From Schaedlerella arabinosiphila (GTDB taxonomy: Bacteria > Bacillota > Clostridia > Lachnospirales > Lachnospiraceae), in NCBI RefSeq assembly GCF_003885045.1, contig NZ_RHJS01000002.1, positions 4,705,302 to 4,769,301 of the forward strand: a stretch of 64,000 bases of DNA, read 5' to 3'. Position numbers and translations under genes: made by a program. This document shows positions 51,897 to 61,351 of this stretch, one piece after another. The notes beneath the pieces were generated by a model that saw only the letters and a program-made list of their open reading frames with translations, was not told the origin of the DNA and did no database searches. Position 1 is the first letter of the stretch, and every line of letters begins with the position of its first letter.

Positions 51897-52880
51897 TTAT
51901 TGAGGGACGTTTCCGGAATATGCCGTCCTTATGATATCATCAATCCTGGCCTCCTTAAGCCCTACCTCCTTGATCGGCGCGGTATGGGAAATATCCTCGA
52001 TCAGGCGGGCCGCAGTGATCTCGTCCTTTTTGAATTTGTACACAGCCCTGGCTTCCTCCACGGACACCAGCTCCGCTTTCGGGTGCCGGATAACGGCGGG
52101 ATGATAAAAGTCAATCACAAGCTGCCGATAGGGCGCGATCCGGTCCACCAGACTGTCCAGTGAGCCGTCCTCAATGATCTTTCCCTCATTGATGATGATC
52201 AGCCGTCTGCACAGCTCCTGGACATCCCCCAGATCATGGGTGGTCAGGATGATGGTCGTCCCGCTGCGCTGGTTGATCTCCCTGATGAACTTTCGGACAG
52301 AATATTTTGCCTCTACGTCCAGGCCGATGGTCGGTTCGTCCAGGAATAAGATCTGCGGGGAGTGGAGCATTGCCGCCGCCAGATCCCCTCTCATCCGCTG
52401 TCCCAGGGAAAGCTGGCGCACCGGAGTGTCGATAAATTCACTGAATCGAAAGATCTCATCCAGCATCCTCAGGTTCCTGTCATAAAGCCCATCCTCAATC
52501 TGGTAGATCCTTTTGAGCAGGTCGAAGGTCTCGCCCAGACGCAGGTTCCAGTTCAGCTGGCTGCGCTGCCCGAATACAACGCCCAGGTTCCTAACCACCC
52601 GCCTGCGGTCCTTCTGTGGAGAAATGCCGTCAATCAGAATCTCTCCCGCAGTGGGCTGCAGAATACCGGAGAGCATCTTCACCGTGGTACTTTTTCCCGC
52701 GCCGTTGGGGCCGATGTAAGCCACAATATCCCCTTTTTCCACCTCAAAGGAAATATCATCCACAGCCCTTACATACTGTACGTCCTGCACAAACAGATTT
52801 TTCACCGCTCCGTACAGTCCCCTCTCTTTTTTGATCTTCTTGTATTCCTTTACCAAATGGCTGACTTCTATAATATTCAT
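51897..52880 (-). CDS. ABC-2 exporter ATP-binding protein
   Basis: A 327-residue ATPase of the NatA/DRA class. Walker A is GPNGAGKST near 58, the signature LSLGQRMR near 155, Walker B ILFLDEPTIGLD near 176 and the H-loop LTTHD near 208. An additional N-terminal segment (EYKKIKKERGLYGAVKNLF) and C-terminal domain suit the ABC2_membrane_6 group. ATG 52880 follows GGAGGAG. It is the last gene of the GH32/exporter series and powers the two permeases encoded before it. Confidence 0.92.
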   Translation of the reverse strand: MNIIEVSHLVKEYKKIKKERGLYGAVKNLFVQDVQYVRAVDDISFEVEKGDIVAYIGPNGAGKSTTVKMLSGILQPTAGEILIDGISPQKDRRRVVRNLGVVFGQRSQLNWNLRLGETFDLLKRIYQIEDGLYDRNLRMLDEIFRFSEFIDTPVRQLSLGQRMRGDLAAAMLHSPQILFLDEPTIGLDVEAKYSVRKFIREINQRSGTTIILTTHDLGDVQELCRRLIIINEGKIIEDGSLDSLVDRIAPYRQLVIDFYHPAVIRHPKAELVSVEEARAVYKFKKDEITAARLIEDISHTAPIKEVGLKEARIDDIIRTAYSGNVPQ

Positions 52881-52976
52881 GAAAATTTCTCCTCCATGTC
52901 TTAGGAAACACTCTCGGAAACTCTCAGGAGCCGCGCAATGCGGCAAGTTATTTCCATACAGTTCCTTAGCAGTTCC

Positions 52977-53786
52977 TCAGCTCCCGGCGCTCTCATATCT
53001 GCGCATTCCGATCCGAAACAGTCCGCAGCTCAGGGCGAACATGACCGCGCCCACCCCCAGGCCGATGACTGCCATAGGAACCGGAATGACGCTCCCCTCC
53101 ATTTCCAGAATGTCTTTAACCGGATAGAAAGTGATCCACGCCAGGGGCAGAAGGAATGTGAACAGCGCCTGCGTCCATTTCGGATATATAGTAAGCGGAT
53201 ACATGGACACCCGTTCAAAAAGCGCTCCCACCATATCCGTAAAATTTGCCGTACTCTTCGTCCAGAACGAGAGGGAGCCGCAGAAGATCCACACCGCGCC
53301 CCGGATCAAGGTCCCGCCGGCCAGAGTAAACAAGATCAGAGCAATGTTCGCGGCGTTTACTTCCAGATGCACCTTTGCGCACCCATAGAAAAATACCATC
53401 AGCCCGGGGATCATGTCGGTGATGCCGATCAGATTGAAATCCTCGAACAGAAACTGAAACAGCACTCCCATGGGCCGCAGTAAAAACATGTCATACTCTC
53501 CCTCTACCACGCAGTAGGGCATGTACCATGTCTGGATAAAAAACACCACTGCCAGCCCATGGCTCAGCACGGACATGCCATACAGGAATGCCAGGCTTTC
53601 ATATCCCCAGCCGCCCAGGCTGCCGAAGGAATCCACCACGAACTTGATGGTGGCGAATCCCACCACCCACTGCACGCAGTTGGCCAGCACATGGCCGATC
53701 AGCATAAACGGGTATTCCAGCCGGGACTGGATGGATTGCCTTGTCAATGCGGCCGCCACAGAAGCGTAATATTTTATTTTTTTCAT
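52977..53786 (-). CDS. ABC-2 permease (ABC2_membrane_6 type), second subunit
   Basis: A 269-residue protein with about six helices. The N-terminal ARQSIQSRLEYPFMLIGH-like segment (LTRQSIQSRLEYPFMLIGHV) and FLLRPMGVLFQFL then YPLTIYPKWTQALFTFLLPL are typical of the family. Two starts are possible: ATG 53792, overlapping the upstream stop as TGATG, and ATG 53786, better placed behind AAGGAGG. I choose 53786. It is translationally coupled to the first permease. Confidence 0.85.
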   Translation of the reverse strand: MKKIKYYASVAAALTRQSIQSRLEYPFMLIGHVLANCVQWVVGFATIKFVVDSFGSLGGWGYESLAFLYGMSVLSHGLAVVFFIQTWYMPYCVVEGEYDMFLLRPMGVLFQFLFEDFNLIGITDMIPGLMVFFYGCAKVHLEVNAANIALILFTLAGGTLIRGAVWIFCGSLSFWTKSTANFTDMVGALFERVSMYPLTIYPKWTQALFTFLLPLAWITFYPVKDILEMEGSVIPVPMAVIGLGVGAVMFALSCGLFRIGMRRYESAGS

Positions 53787-53791
53787 CCTCA

Positions 53792-54583
53792 TCACCCTCC
53801 TTGGATCAGGACGGCCGCAGCCGCCTTTTTCTGCACCGCATGAAATATTAGCCACAGCGCCGCGCACCAAAACAGCTGCAGCACAGTGCGCAGGAGCATT
53901 TCTCCAAATGTATAACGCCCGATATAAATCCCAAGAGGAAGCTGGTAGATATTTACAAAAGGCAGACACTCCAGAACTACCCGAACTCCATCCGGGAAAA
54001 ACCAGAGAGGGATGACGCTGCCGGAAAGCAGCTTCATAACGAATCCCTTTACATTTCTTATGGGCCCCATGACGATCGTCTTGAAGGCGCACATCCCCAA
54101 AAGAGCAGCCAGCATCCAGTTGATGAGATACCCGACCGCAAAGCTTACGAGGAAAAGTATGACGTGGACAGAAGATGCCGGAGCCGGAAGGCCGAACAAG
54201 GCGGAGCCGATAAGGAACAGCGGGACGGCGGTCTGGAAAAAGGCAACAGCCATATCGCCCAGATCCTCCGCCAGATAGATCCCATAGATATTCACAGGCT
54301 TTAACATGTCAAGCGCCACGCTGCCGGATCGGACACTGCTCTCGATTCGGCCCTCCACGCCCATGGTCAGCAGATTTCCCATGATCACAGAAATCGTCGT
54401 GTAGGTAAGCATCTCCCGTTCCCCTACTCCTGAGACATTTCCCGTCCCGCCATAGGCCGCCTTCCAGAAGCAGGCCATGGCGAACATGAGCAGACACTGA
54501 ATGGATATGGTGGAGATGACGTTGAACCGGTAAGCCAGGGCAGACTGGATCCGCACCTTTGCAACAAATAAATAAGCTTTCAT
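53792..54583 (-). CDS. ABC-2 permease (ABC2_membrane_6 type), first subunit
   Basis: A 263-residue protein with about six helices. MKAYLFVAKVRIQSALAYRF at the N-terminus is the family's usual start, so ATG 54583 is preferred over ATG 54598, which lies within the GH32 gene. IESSVRSGSVALDMLKPVNI and FVNIYQLPLGIYIGRY are conserved loops. It pairs with the second permease and the ATPase. Substrates of this family are poorly known. Direct overlap or abutment with the GH32 stop shows read-through from the sugar genes. Confidence 0.85.
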   Translation of the reverse strand: MKAYLFVAKVRIQSALAYRFNVISTISIQCLLMFAMACFWKAAYGGTGNVSGVGEREMLTYTTISVIMGNLLTMGVEGRIESSVRSGSVALDMLKPVNIYGIYLAEDLGDMAVAFFQTAVPLFLIGSALFGLPAPASSVHVILFLVSFAVGYLINWMLAALLGMCAFKTIVMGPIRNVKGFVMKLLSGSVIPLWFFPDGVRVVLECLPFVNIYQLPLGIYIGRYTFGEMLLRTVLQLFWCAALWLIFHAVQKKAAAAVLIQGG

Positions 54584-54584
54584 T

Positions 54585-56072
54585 TTAGACCAGATCATAC
54601 TTCACAACATCCATCCTGACCTTGCCGTCCGCAAAGAAGGAAATCCCGTCTGCCGCAGGATCTGTGTAGAAGGTCGCCGTCATCACCTGCTCCCCGTCAT
54701 TGACAAAGACCTCTGCGCTGAACCGGTCCAGGATGATCCTCAGCTTCAGCTCCTCCTCCCGGCCGCTGATCTTACATCTTCTCTGATGGATCAGCGCCCT
54801 GCGGGAGCCGGAAAACTTCCGGTCGATCTTCAGCACCGACTCATAGGGGCGGAAGCTTAAGGAGGTCTGATATTCCTCATTCTGTGCAAACCGCACCGCA
54901 AATTTCCGGTAAATGCTGTCCGGATCTCCCGGACGGATGGACAATTCCATATCGATCCTCCGTCCCCGGACGCCTTCCAGATGGATGGTGCCGTTTTCCA
55001 GGATCACATCGGAATGCACCACCTCATTTTTCCGCATGTCATCCAGTTCCCGGACCGGCTTCTGGTACAGCCTTCCGTTTTTCACAGAAAGCTCTCTCGG
55101 AAGGCTCATCTGTCCGAACCATTTCTGATAGGGAGAGTGGGGCATACTGGTGTCCCAGTTCTGCATCCAGCCCATCATGATCCTGCGTCCGTCCGGAGCC
55201 AGCACGGTCTGGGGAGCATAAAAGTCAATCCCATAATCAATGGACTGCTGCTTTTGCTCCGAAAATGTGAGCGTCTTCCTGTCATATTCTCCGATCAGGC
55301 AGAGCGTTCCGTTTCCGTTGTGAAATTCAAAGCCCTGGGGCAGCATATCCTGGGGGCTGGTCAGCAGCACCCATTTGCCGTCCAGTTCAAAGAAATCCGG
55401 ACACTCCCACATTTTTCCGATCCGGTTCCGATTTTCCGCAAGCACCTTTTCATATTTCCACCGGAACGCATCCTCGCTGGAGAAAAGCAGGATCTGCCCG
55501 CTTCCGTCCGCCGGGCGGTTTCCGACCACACACCAGTACCTTCCGTCCTCGTCCTTCCACATCTTCGGATCCCGGAAATCCTCTCTGCTGAACCCTTCCG
55601 GCAGATCCCTGCTGTCAAGGACCGGGTTGCAGTCACATTTCTCATAATCCACACCGTCCCCCACCGCAATGCACTGTGTCTGTATATCACAGTGCCCGCC
55701 GTTCCACTGGGGCGTCCTTACCACTCCGGTATACATCAGAAGCTGCCTGCCGTCGGGAAGTTCGATTGCGCTGCCGGAAAAACAGCCGTCCCTGTCATAA
55801 GCCTCATCCGGCGCCAGCGCGGCGGGCAGGTAGTCCCAGTGCAGCAGATCCGTGCTCACCGCATGCCCCCAGTGCATGGGACCCCATTTGGTATCATAAG
55901 GGTAATACTGATAGAACATGTGATACCTGCCTTTATAATAAGAAAATCCGTTGGGGTCATTCATCCAGCCGGTACGGACAGATAAATGGAAATCAGGCCT
56001 TTCTTCTTTTTGGATCATTTTTTCGGAAGCTTCCTCATACTTCCTTGCTTCTCTCAATGTCTGACTTGTCAT
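54585..56072 (-). CDS. GH32 beta-fructosidase (sucrose/fructan hydrolase)
   Basis: A 495-residue family 32 hydrolase. The nucleophile is D39 in TGWMNDPNG, the stabiliser Asp is in EDFRDPKMW near 167, and the acid/base Glu is in KMWECPDFFEL near 222. The C-terminal beta-sandwich ends VRMDVVKYDL. There is no signal peptide, so it acts inside the cell on imported sucrose or short fructans, possibly phosphorylated. The start follows AAGGAAAA. It lies downstream of the Lpl-type importer and upstream of the exporter permeases on one strand. Confidence 0.94.
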   Translation of the reverse strand: MTSQTLREARKYEEASEKMIQKEERPDFHLSVRTGWMNDPNGFSYYKGRYHMFYQYYPYDTKWGPMHWGHAVSTDLLHWDYLPAALAPDEAYDRDGCFSGSAIELPDGRQLLMYTGVVRTPQWNGGHCDIQTQCIAVGDGVDYEKCDCNPVLDSRDLPEGFSREDFRDPKMWKDEDGRYWCVVGNRPADGSGQILLFSSEDAFRWKYEKVLAENRNRIGKMWECPDFFELDGKWVLLTSPQDMLPQGFEFHNGNGTLCLIGEYDRKTLTFSEQKQQSIDYGIDFYAPQTVLAPDGRRIMMGWMQNWDTSMPHSPYQKWFGQMSLPRELSVKNGRLYQKPVRELDDMRKNEVVHSDVILENGTIHLEGVRGRRIDMELSIRPGDPDSIYRKFAVRFAQNEEYQTSLSFRPYESVLKIDRKFSGSRRALIHQRRCKISGREEELKLRIILDRFSAEVFVNDGEQVMTATFYTDPAADGISFFADGKVRMDVVKYDLV

Positions 56073-56154
56073 AATTCATTTTCCTTTCATCATATATATG
56101 TATACTGTGCGGCAGATTTATCTGGCGCGCAGTATAATTCATGCCGACCAGATG

Positions 56155-56193
56155 CTTGGACAGCAGGCCGCAGCCTCGTCCGCAGCCGCTGTC
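56155..56193 (-). promoter_or_regulatory. Hairpin between the binding-protein and GH32 genes
   Basis: GGACAGC...GCTGTCC with GC-rich inner pairing lies in the 163-bp gap before GH32. There is no good T run. It may protect the upstream binding-protein mRNA. Confidence 0.4.
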
Positions 56194-56235
56194 CTGTCTC
56201 TTTCGTCATATAATGACATTATAAATCATTTTTAC

Positions 56236-57906
56236 TTATTCTGCCATCTCCGCGTTGTAGGCATCCAGATATTTCTGGAATAATCCCAGATACTCCTCCA
56301 GCCCGTACGCATCCAGGTCATCCAGGAATTTTTCCCAGTCCGCGTCCGTAAATCCGTTCATGATCCAGTCCGCCTTATGCCTGTTGATCGTCTTCTCGAT
56401 ATCCGCCTGCAGGTTCGACAGTGTCTCGGTGTCCTCCCTGCTCATGAAAAGGTTGGGATACACATATTTTGTGTGCATGTCCGGCGTGTAGATATCCTTG
56501 ATCCAGTCCAGACGGTACTGTGCGTCATCCGGGCAGGTCACGTACACATCATAATACTCGTCCAGAACAGCGAGAGGTCCGCCGACAGCTTCGGCTTCCC
56601 GGACCTCCACCGGGGAGGCGTCGCCCAAAGGAGCATGTTTCAGCATCTCCCCCCCCTGGTCGTTGGTGCTCATCTCGAAGATATCAAAGTCGTCATCTTC
56701 CCCGTAGGTTCCCCAGTTATTCTGCGGGGACTGGATCGGCGCGTACATCTGGTCCAGCCATGCGCATACCAGGGCCGGATTCTCCGCCACAGAAGTTACC
56801 ACGCAGCGTCCGCGTTCAAATCCGCTGGTAAAGGAGCCGTTCGTAGGAGTTATATTTCTCGTGTCCGCCGTCAGCGCCGGGAGCGGAACCCAGTCCTTCA
56901 GGTTGTCGATATTTCCTACGTCCCAGCTGAAGCATACGCCGTAACGGCCTGACTTTCCTTTCGCCACATAGGTGGACCATTCCTGGGTAAATGCCTCCGG
57001 GTCGATCAAGCCTTCATCATACAGTTTGTGAAGCCATTCGATCCCTTTCTTCCAGCCATCCTGCGCAGCGGCGCAGATGACTTCCTGATCATCCGTCACC
57101 GCGATATGTCTGGCCTTGTCCGCGTCGCCATAGCCTTCCCCAAAGCCATTGATCAGGATCGCCGGATCCTGGCCGCCATCATTAATTATACACGACATGG
57201 GGATGATATTTCCATCAATATTAAATTCTGCTTGAAGCTCTGACGCATGGTCGCGGAACGCCATCAGAACCTCTTCAAATTCATCGACTGTCTCCGGCAT
57301 CTCCAGATCAAGAAAATCCATCCATTTCTTATTGATAAAGCTCATATTATCAATGGTCTGGATCGCCGTCTTTTCCGAACCAAGCTGCTCGATCCAGGGC
57401 AGAGACCAGATATGGCCGTTTACATCCGTACACATGATCCTGTACTCCGGATATTTGTCAAACACCGATTTCAGGTTCGGCATATAGTTGTCGATATATT
57501 CTTCCAGCGGAATGATTGCGCCAAACTCCCCGTACTTGAGCAGGTTGCTGTCTGAAAAGCCTGCCGTGAAAACAAAATCAGTCAGCTTGTTCGGGTCGGA
57601 CATATTCAGGGATATCTTATCCGCCCACTGGTCGTTAGGGATGGCGGTCCAGTCAATATGCACATTGGTCTGTTCCTCGAGGCGCTTGAAGATCGTCCTG
57701 TTATTGGGTTCTGACTCCGTGCTGGGCGGATAACTGATCAGCCCGGTCAGCGTCACGGTTTCCTTCTGCGGAAACTCCAGGGTTGCCTCGTCCACCGGAC
57801 GGAATGTGCCGTCATTGATCTTTACCTTGCCGCAGCCTGCCATAGAAAGTACCATACAGCCTGCCAGCGCCGCTGCCATTATACGTTTTACTTTTCTATA
57901 TCTCAT
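56236..57906 (-). CDS. Solute-binding lipoprotein, LplA type
   Basis: A 556-residue binding protein, the long LplA-like form. The lipobox LSMAGC places the lipid-bearing Cys at residue 25. TVTLTGLISYPPSTES and the conserved FTAGFSDSNLLKYGEFGAII and PLEEYIDNYMPNLKSVFDKY blocks are characteristic. It is encoded after its two permeases and before GH32. Its cognate ATPase is not in the window, as is usual for this class, which shares an MsmX-type ATPase. The ligand is probably a fructose-containing oligosaccharide, by context. Confidence 0.92.
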   Translation of the reverse strand: MRYRKVKRIMAAALAGCMVLSMAGCGKVKINDGTFRPVDEATLEFPQKETVTLTGLISYPPSTESEPNNRTIFKRLEEQTNVHIDWTAIPNDQWADKISLNMSDPNKLTDFVFTAGFSDSNLLKYGEFGAIIPLEEYIDNYMPNLKSVFDKYPEYRIMCTDVNGHIWSLPWIEQLGSEKTAIQTIDNMSFINKKWMDFLDLEMPETVDEFEEVLMAFRDHASELQAEFNIDGNIIPMSCIINDGGQDPAILINGFGEGYGDADKARHIAVTDDQEVICAAAQDGWKKGIEWLHKLYDEGLIDPEAFTQEWSTYVAKGKSGRYGVCFSWDVGNIDNLKDWVPLPALTADTRNITPTNGSFTSGFERGRCVVTSVAENPALVCAWLDQMYAPIQSPQNNWGTYGEDDDFDIFEMSTNDQGGEMLKHAPLGDASPVEVREAEAVGGPLAVLDEYYDVYVTCPDDAQYRLDWIKDIYTPDMHTKYVYPNLFMSREDTETLSNLQADIEKTINRHKADWIMNGFTDADWEKFLDDLDAYGLEEYLGLFQKYLDAYNAEMAE

Positions 57907-57931
57907 GGTCTATCTCCTTTTCCTCTTCAGC

Positions 57932-58819
57932 TTAGCCCTTTACAGCGCCTGCCATGATCCCGCTGTCAAAATATTTCTGGAAGAACGGGTACATGATCAG
58001 AAGCGGCAAACTGGAAATAATAATAGTTGCGTATTTCAAAAGCTCTGCCAGCTGCGCGCGGGCCGCCGTACTCTGCATATCAGAGATCATGCCGGATTCC
58101 GGCTGGTTCTGGATCAGGATGGAACGAAGTACCAGCTGCAGAGGCTGTTTCGCGGAATCATTGAGGTAGATCATTGCGTCAAAGTAGCTGTTCCACATAC
58201 CTACAAACTGCCACAGAGCAAGCACTGCGATAACCGGCGTACAGACCGGAAGCAGGATCTTGAAGAAGAATGTCAGCTCATTTGCCCCGTCCACGTCCGC
58301 CGCTTCCCGGAGTTCCTTCGGGATCCCGCGGTAATAAGTTCTGGCAATGGTCATATTCCAGACGCTGAAAGCTCCCGGGAGGATGACCGCCCACATGCTG
58401 TCCACCAGACCTAAGTTACTTACGATCAAGTAGGTCGGGATCAGGCCGCCGCCGAAGAACATGGTGATCATGAAAATAATATTGAAAAATCCTCTTCCCT
58501 TGAAATCCGCCCTGGATAACGGGTAAGCCGCTAAAAGCGTAACAACTACAGACACCACCGTAAATAGTATGGAATAGATGACCGCGTTTTTAAAACCAAT
58601 CCAGATCTGGCTGTTGGACATGACACGCTCATAGGCAGTCGTCGTCCATTTGCTGAAATCAAAGGTAATTCCCTTATTCTGCAGTGTAATGGGATCCATA
58701 AAGGATGCCACGATGATGTAGATCATGGGCACGATGATCGCCACTACAAACAGCCCAAGAAGTATGTATCCAATTGTCAATAATATCTTGTCCTGACCGG
58801 AATATCTTGTTTTTACCAC
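57932..58819 (-). CDS. Carbohydrate ABC permease, YtcP/LplC type
   Basis: A 295-residue MalG-like permease with six helices. The EAA loop is ELREAADVDGANELTFFFKILLP near 195-217. SLPLLIMYPFFQKYFDSGIM and AGAVKG form the typical C-terminus of this group. It follows the LplB-type gene by 15 bases and precedes the binding-protein gene by 25. Confidence 0.94.
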   Translation of the reverse strand: MVKTRYSGQDKILLTIGYILLGLFVVAIIVPMIYIIVASFMDPITLQNKGITFDFSKWTTTAYERVMSNSQIWIGFKNAVIYSILFTVVSVVVTLLAAYPLSRADFKGRGFFNIIFMITMFFGGGLIPTYLIVSNLGLVDSMWAVILPGAFSVWNMTIARTYYRGIPKELREAADVDGANELTFFFKILLPVCTPVIAVLALWQFVGMWNSYFDAMIYLNDSAKQPLQLVLRSILIQNQPESGMISDMQSTAARAQLAELLKYATIIISSLPLLIMYPFFQKYFDSGIMAGAVKG

Positions 58820-58834
58820 TTCGTACGCACCTCC

Positions 58835-59776
58835 TTATAATCCCTGTCCGTCATTCATCTTGGCTACGATCTTGTTCACGGCAACCAGAAGGATGACATT
58901 GATCACGGTGTTAAATAAACCTACCGCAGTTGAAAAGCTGTAATCTCCGTCGATCAGACCTTTCCGGTATACATAGGTGGCAATGATCTCGGATGCCGGG
59001 AGGTTCAGGTCTGTCTGCAGCGCGTATGCTTTTTCAAATCCGATGCTCATGATATTTCCTGCCTGCAGGATGAACTGGATCACGACCATATCTTTGATCG
59101 CCGGCCACTCTACCGCCTTGATCTGCTGCAGGATATTCGCGCCGTCCATGACAGCCGCTTCTTTGAGCTCCTGGCTGGCGTTGGACAAAGATGCCGTATA
59201 CATGATGGATGCCCAGCCCGCGCCCTGCCAGATACCGCTGATGATGTAAATGGAGCGGAACGCTTCCGGCATGGTCATAAAGTTAATCTCTGTTCCCATC
59301 AAAAGGTTCAGAGGACCTGTCACGGAAAGTAAGATCCTCACGATACCGCAAAGTACGATGACAGATACGAAGTTGGGAAGATACAGCACCAATTGTATCT
59401 TTTTCTTGATGCCCGTACTCTGGATCCGGTTCAACAGAAACGCCAATAGGATCGGCATTGGGAATCCCCACAGGAGGCCGTACACACTCAGTTTCAAAGT
59501 ATTGGCCAGATAGCCCATAAAGTCCGGCGAGGATAAGAACCTGGTAAAATGCTTCAGGCCCACCCATTCGCTTCCGGAAACACCCCGGAATGGGTTGTAG
59601 TCCTGGAACGCGATCAGAATACCGCTCATGGGCGCGTACTTGAAGATCAGTGTCAGCAACAGCGCGGGCATCAGGAAGATCGCATATAGCTGCCAGTGCT
59701 GCTTTACATACAGCATGGTGTTGTGAAATCCCTTGTCCTGTCTTTGATTTGGAACAGTTGTTGCATTTGTATTCAT
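58835..59776 (-). CDS. Carbohydrate ABC permease, LplB/YteP type
   Basis: A 313-residue MalF-like permease. APMSGILIAFQDYNPFRGV near 58-76 and the EAA loop ELKEAAVMDGANILQQIKAVEWP near 200 are characteristic. ATG 59776 follows AGGAGGAAATT; a longer frame to 59815 is less likely. It is the first gene of the importer operon, expressed from a promoter in the gap shared with the divergent LacI-type gene. Confidence 0.94.
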   Translation of the reverse strand: MNTNATTVPNQRQDKGFHNTMLYVKQHWQLYAIFLMPALLLTLIFKYAPMSGILIAFQDYNPFRGVSGSEWVGLKHFTRFLSSPDFMGYLANTLKLSVYGLLWGFPMPILLAFLLNRIQSTGIKKKIQLVLYLPNFVSVIVLCGIVRILLSVTGPLNLLMGTEINFMTMPEAFRSIYIISGIWQGAGWASIMYTASLSNASQELKEAAVMDGANILQQIKAVEWPAIKDMVVIQFILQAGNIMSIGFEKAYALQTDLNLPASEIIATYVYRKGLIDGDYSFSTAVGLFNTVINVILLVAVNKIVAKMNDGQGL

Positions 59777-60065
59777 AATTTCCTCCTTTCTCTCAAATCC
59801 CTTTTTCTTTTGCACACTTTTTCTCTCATTACCTTATTCTTCTCCTTCCCATTTTTATGATTTGTGCATTTGTAAAATCATTGTAACATATTTTGGGATT
59901 TGCTTATATAAATTTATATCACTTTTTTTACATTTAGTCAATACTTTTTCGCCATTTGCACATATTTATTTTTTGCATTTTTATTCTTAATGCACATATC
60001 GATTAGATTCAAAGCTATTTTTTATTACATTTTCGGAAAAATCTCTAATTTTTACATTTTTACAT
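59777..60065. promoter_or_regulatory. Divergent control region with LacI-type operator candidates
   Basis: This is very AT-rich, with no gene. The minus-strand -10 TACAAT lies near 59881-59886. An inverted repeat ATGATTT...AAATCAT (59857-59881) overlaps the expected start of the importer transcript. The word TGTGCATT or AATGCACA recurs near 59862, 59990 and 60081, and a TTGCACAT variant lies near 59957. These repeats are good candidates for binding by the divergent LacI-family protein. Confidence 0.5.
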
Positions 60066-60094
60066 TTGACACAATCTCTTTTGTGCATTATAAT
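60066..60094 (+). promoter_or_regulatory. Promoter of the LacI-family gene
   Basis: Consensus TTGACA (60066-60071) and TATAAT (60089-60094) are 17 bases apart, with a TGTGCATT word in the spacer and -10 region. This suggests strong transcription limited by self-repression. Confidence 0.75.
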
Positions 60095-60173
60095 GTTTTT
60101 AGAAAAGATTTACGGCAGACAGATCCCCGGACTCCGGTTTGAGGATATGCCGATACAGCAAAAGGAGGGACAT

Positions 60174-61250
60174 ATGGGTACTAGAGTTACGATACAGGAC
60201 ATTGCGGATGAGCTCGGCATTTCCCGCAACACCGTATCAAAGGCGATCAACAATACCGGCATCCTGGCCGATTCGACCCGGGAGAAGGTTTTAAAAAAGG
60301 CGATGGAGATGGGGTACAAGCAGTTTTCCTATGTGACCGCCGCAAGCGCTGCCTCGGGAAGCGCCGTGCTTTCCATCCCGGCCGCAAAGCAGAACACGGA
60401 GATTGCGTTATTGATCGCAAATTTTATAGACGGCTCTCATTTTGCTTCCGTCATGCTGGACAAATTTCAGATGGAGCTCTCCGGGCTGGGGTACAGCCTG
60501 ACGATGCACCGGATCCTGGCGGATGAGCTGGATGCCATGAAGCTGCCTGCTTCTTTTTCCATGGAGCGGACCGCCGGGATCATCTGCATTGAGATGTTTG
60601 ACTATGAATATGATAAGATGCTCTGCGGCCTGGGGCTGCCTGTCTTATTTGTAGACGCGCCGGCGGCCTGCTTCCAGGAACCGCTGGAGGCGGACCTGCT
60701 CTGTATGGACAACCAGACCGGTATCTACTTATTTATACAGGAAATGGCCCGGCGTGGAAAGACCAGGATCGGATTTGTCGGGGAATATCTGCACTGCCGT
60801 TCCTTCTTCGAGCGGTATATGGCTTACCGGAATGCCCTGCAGCTTCTGGGTCTCCCCTGCCCGGACGAATACTGCGTCACAGGGAATAAGAAGGGGATCC
60901 GCAATCCCAAATCGGAGGATTATCAGGAGTATCTCACCGAAAGCCTGCAGAAGCTGGAGCCTTTTCCGGAGGTGTTTTTGTGCTCCAATGATTCCGCCGC
61001 TCTGAATGTGCTGCAAGTGCTGAAAAAGCTGGGATACTCGGTTCCGGAGGATGTGTATCTGTGCGGCTTTGACGATTCCCCGGAGTCCAAGATCGTCACG
61101 CCCCCGCTGACTACGATCCATATCCACAGCCAGATCATGGGCTTTGCCGCCGTGAACCTGCTGATGTCGCGGATCAATGAGCCATCCCTGAATTACCGTA
61201 CCATGCACACGGAAACCAGCCTGATCTACCGGGACTCTACGGAGGGGTGA
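60174..61250 (+). CDS. LacI-family repressor
   Basis: A 358-residue regulator. The N-terminal helix-turn-helix TIQDIADELGISRNTVSKAI is at residues 6-25, with the hinge following near 45-60. An Ala/Ser-rich insertion AASAASGSAVLSIP precedes the sugar-binding core. That core has CSNDSAALNVLQVLKKLGYS and VYLCGFDDSPES then TTIHIHSQIMG. ATG 60174 follows AAAGGAGGG. It is divergent from the Lpl-type importer/GH32 operon, which it most likely controls in response to a sugar. Confidence 0.93.
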   Translation: MGTRVTIQDIADELGISRNTVSKAINNTGILADSTREKVLKKAMEMGYKQFSYVTAASAASGSAVLSIPAAKQNTEIALLIANFIDGSHFASVMLDKFQMELSGLGYSLTMHRILADELDAMKLPASFSMERTAGIICIEMFDYEYDKMLCGLGLPVLFVDAPAACFQEPLEADLLCMDNQTGIYLFIQEMARRGKTRIGFVGEYLHCRSFFERYMAYRNALQLLGLPCPDEYCVTGNKKGIRNPKSEDYQEYLTESLQKLEPFPEVFLCSNDSAALNVLQVLKKLGYSVPEDVYLCGFDDSPESKIVTPPLTTIHIHSQIMGFAAVNLLMSRINEPSLNYRTMHTETSLIYRDSTEG

Positions 61251-61351
61251 GGAGAAAGGCAGATGCGGAGTATTTCTTTTTATACCTTTCGATGACCTGC
61301 CCTCGTACCGCAGGTGAGGGGGCGCCGTATTATAATAGGAGGAAAGATTTT

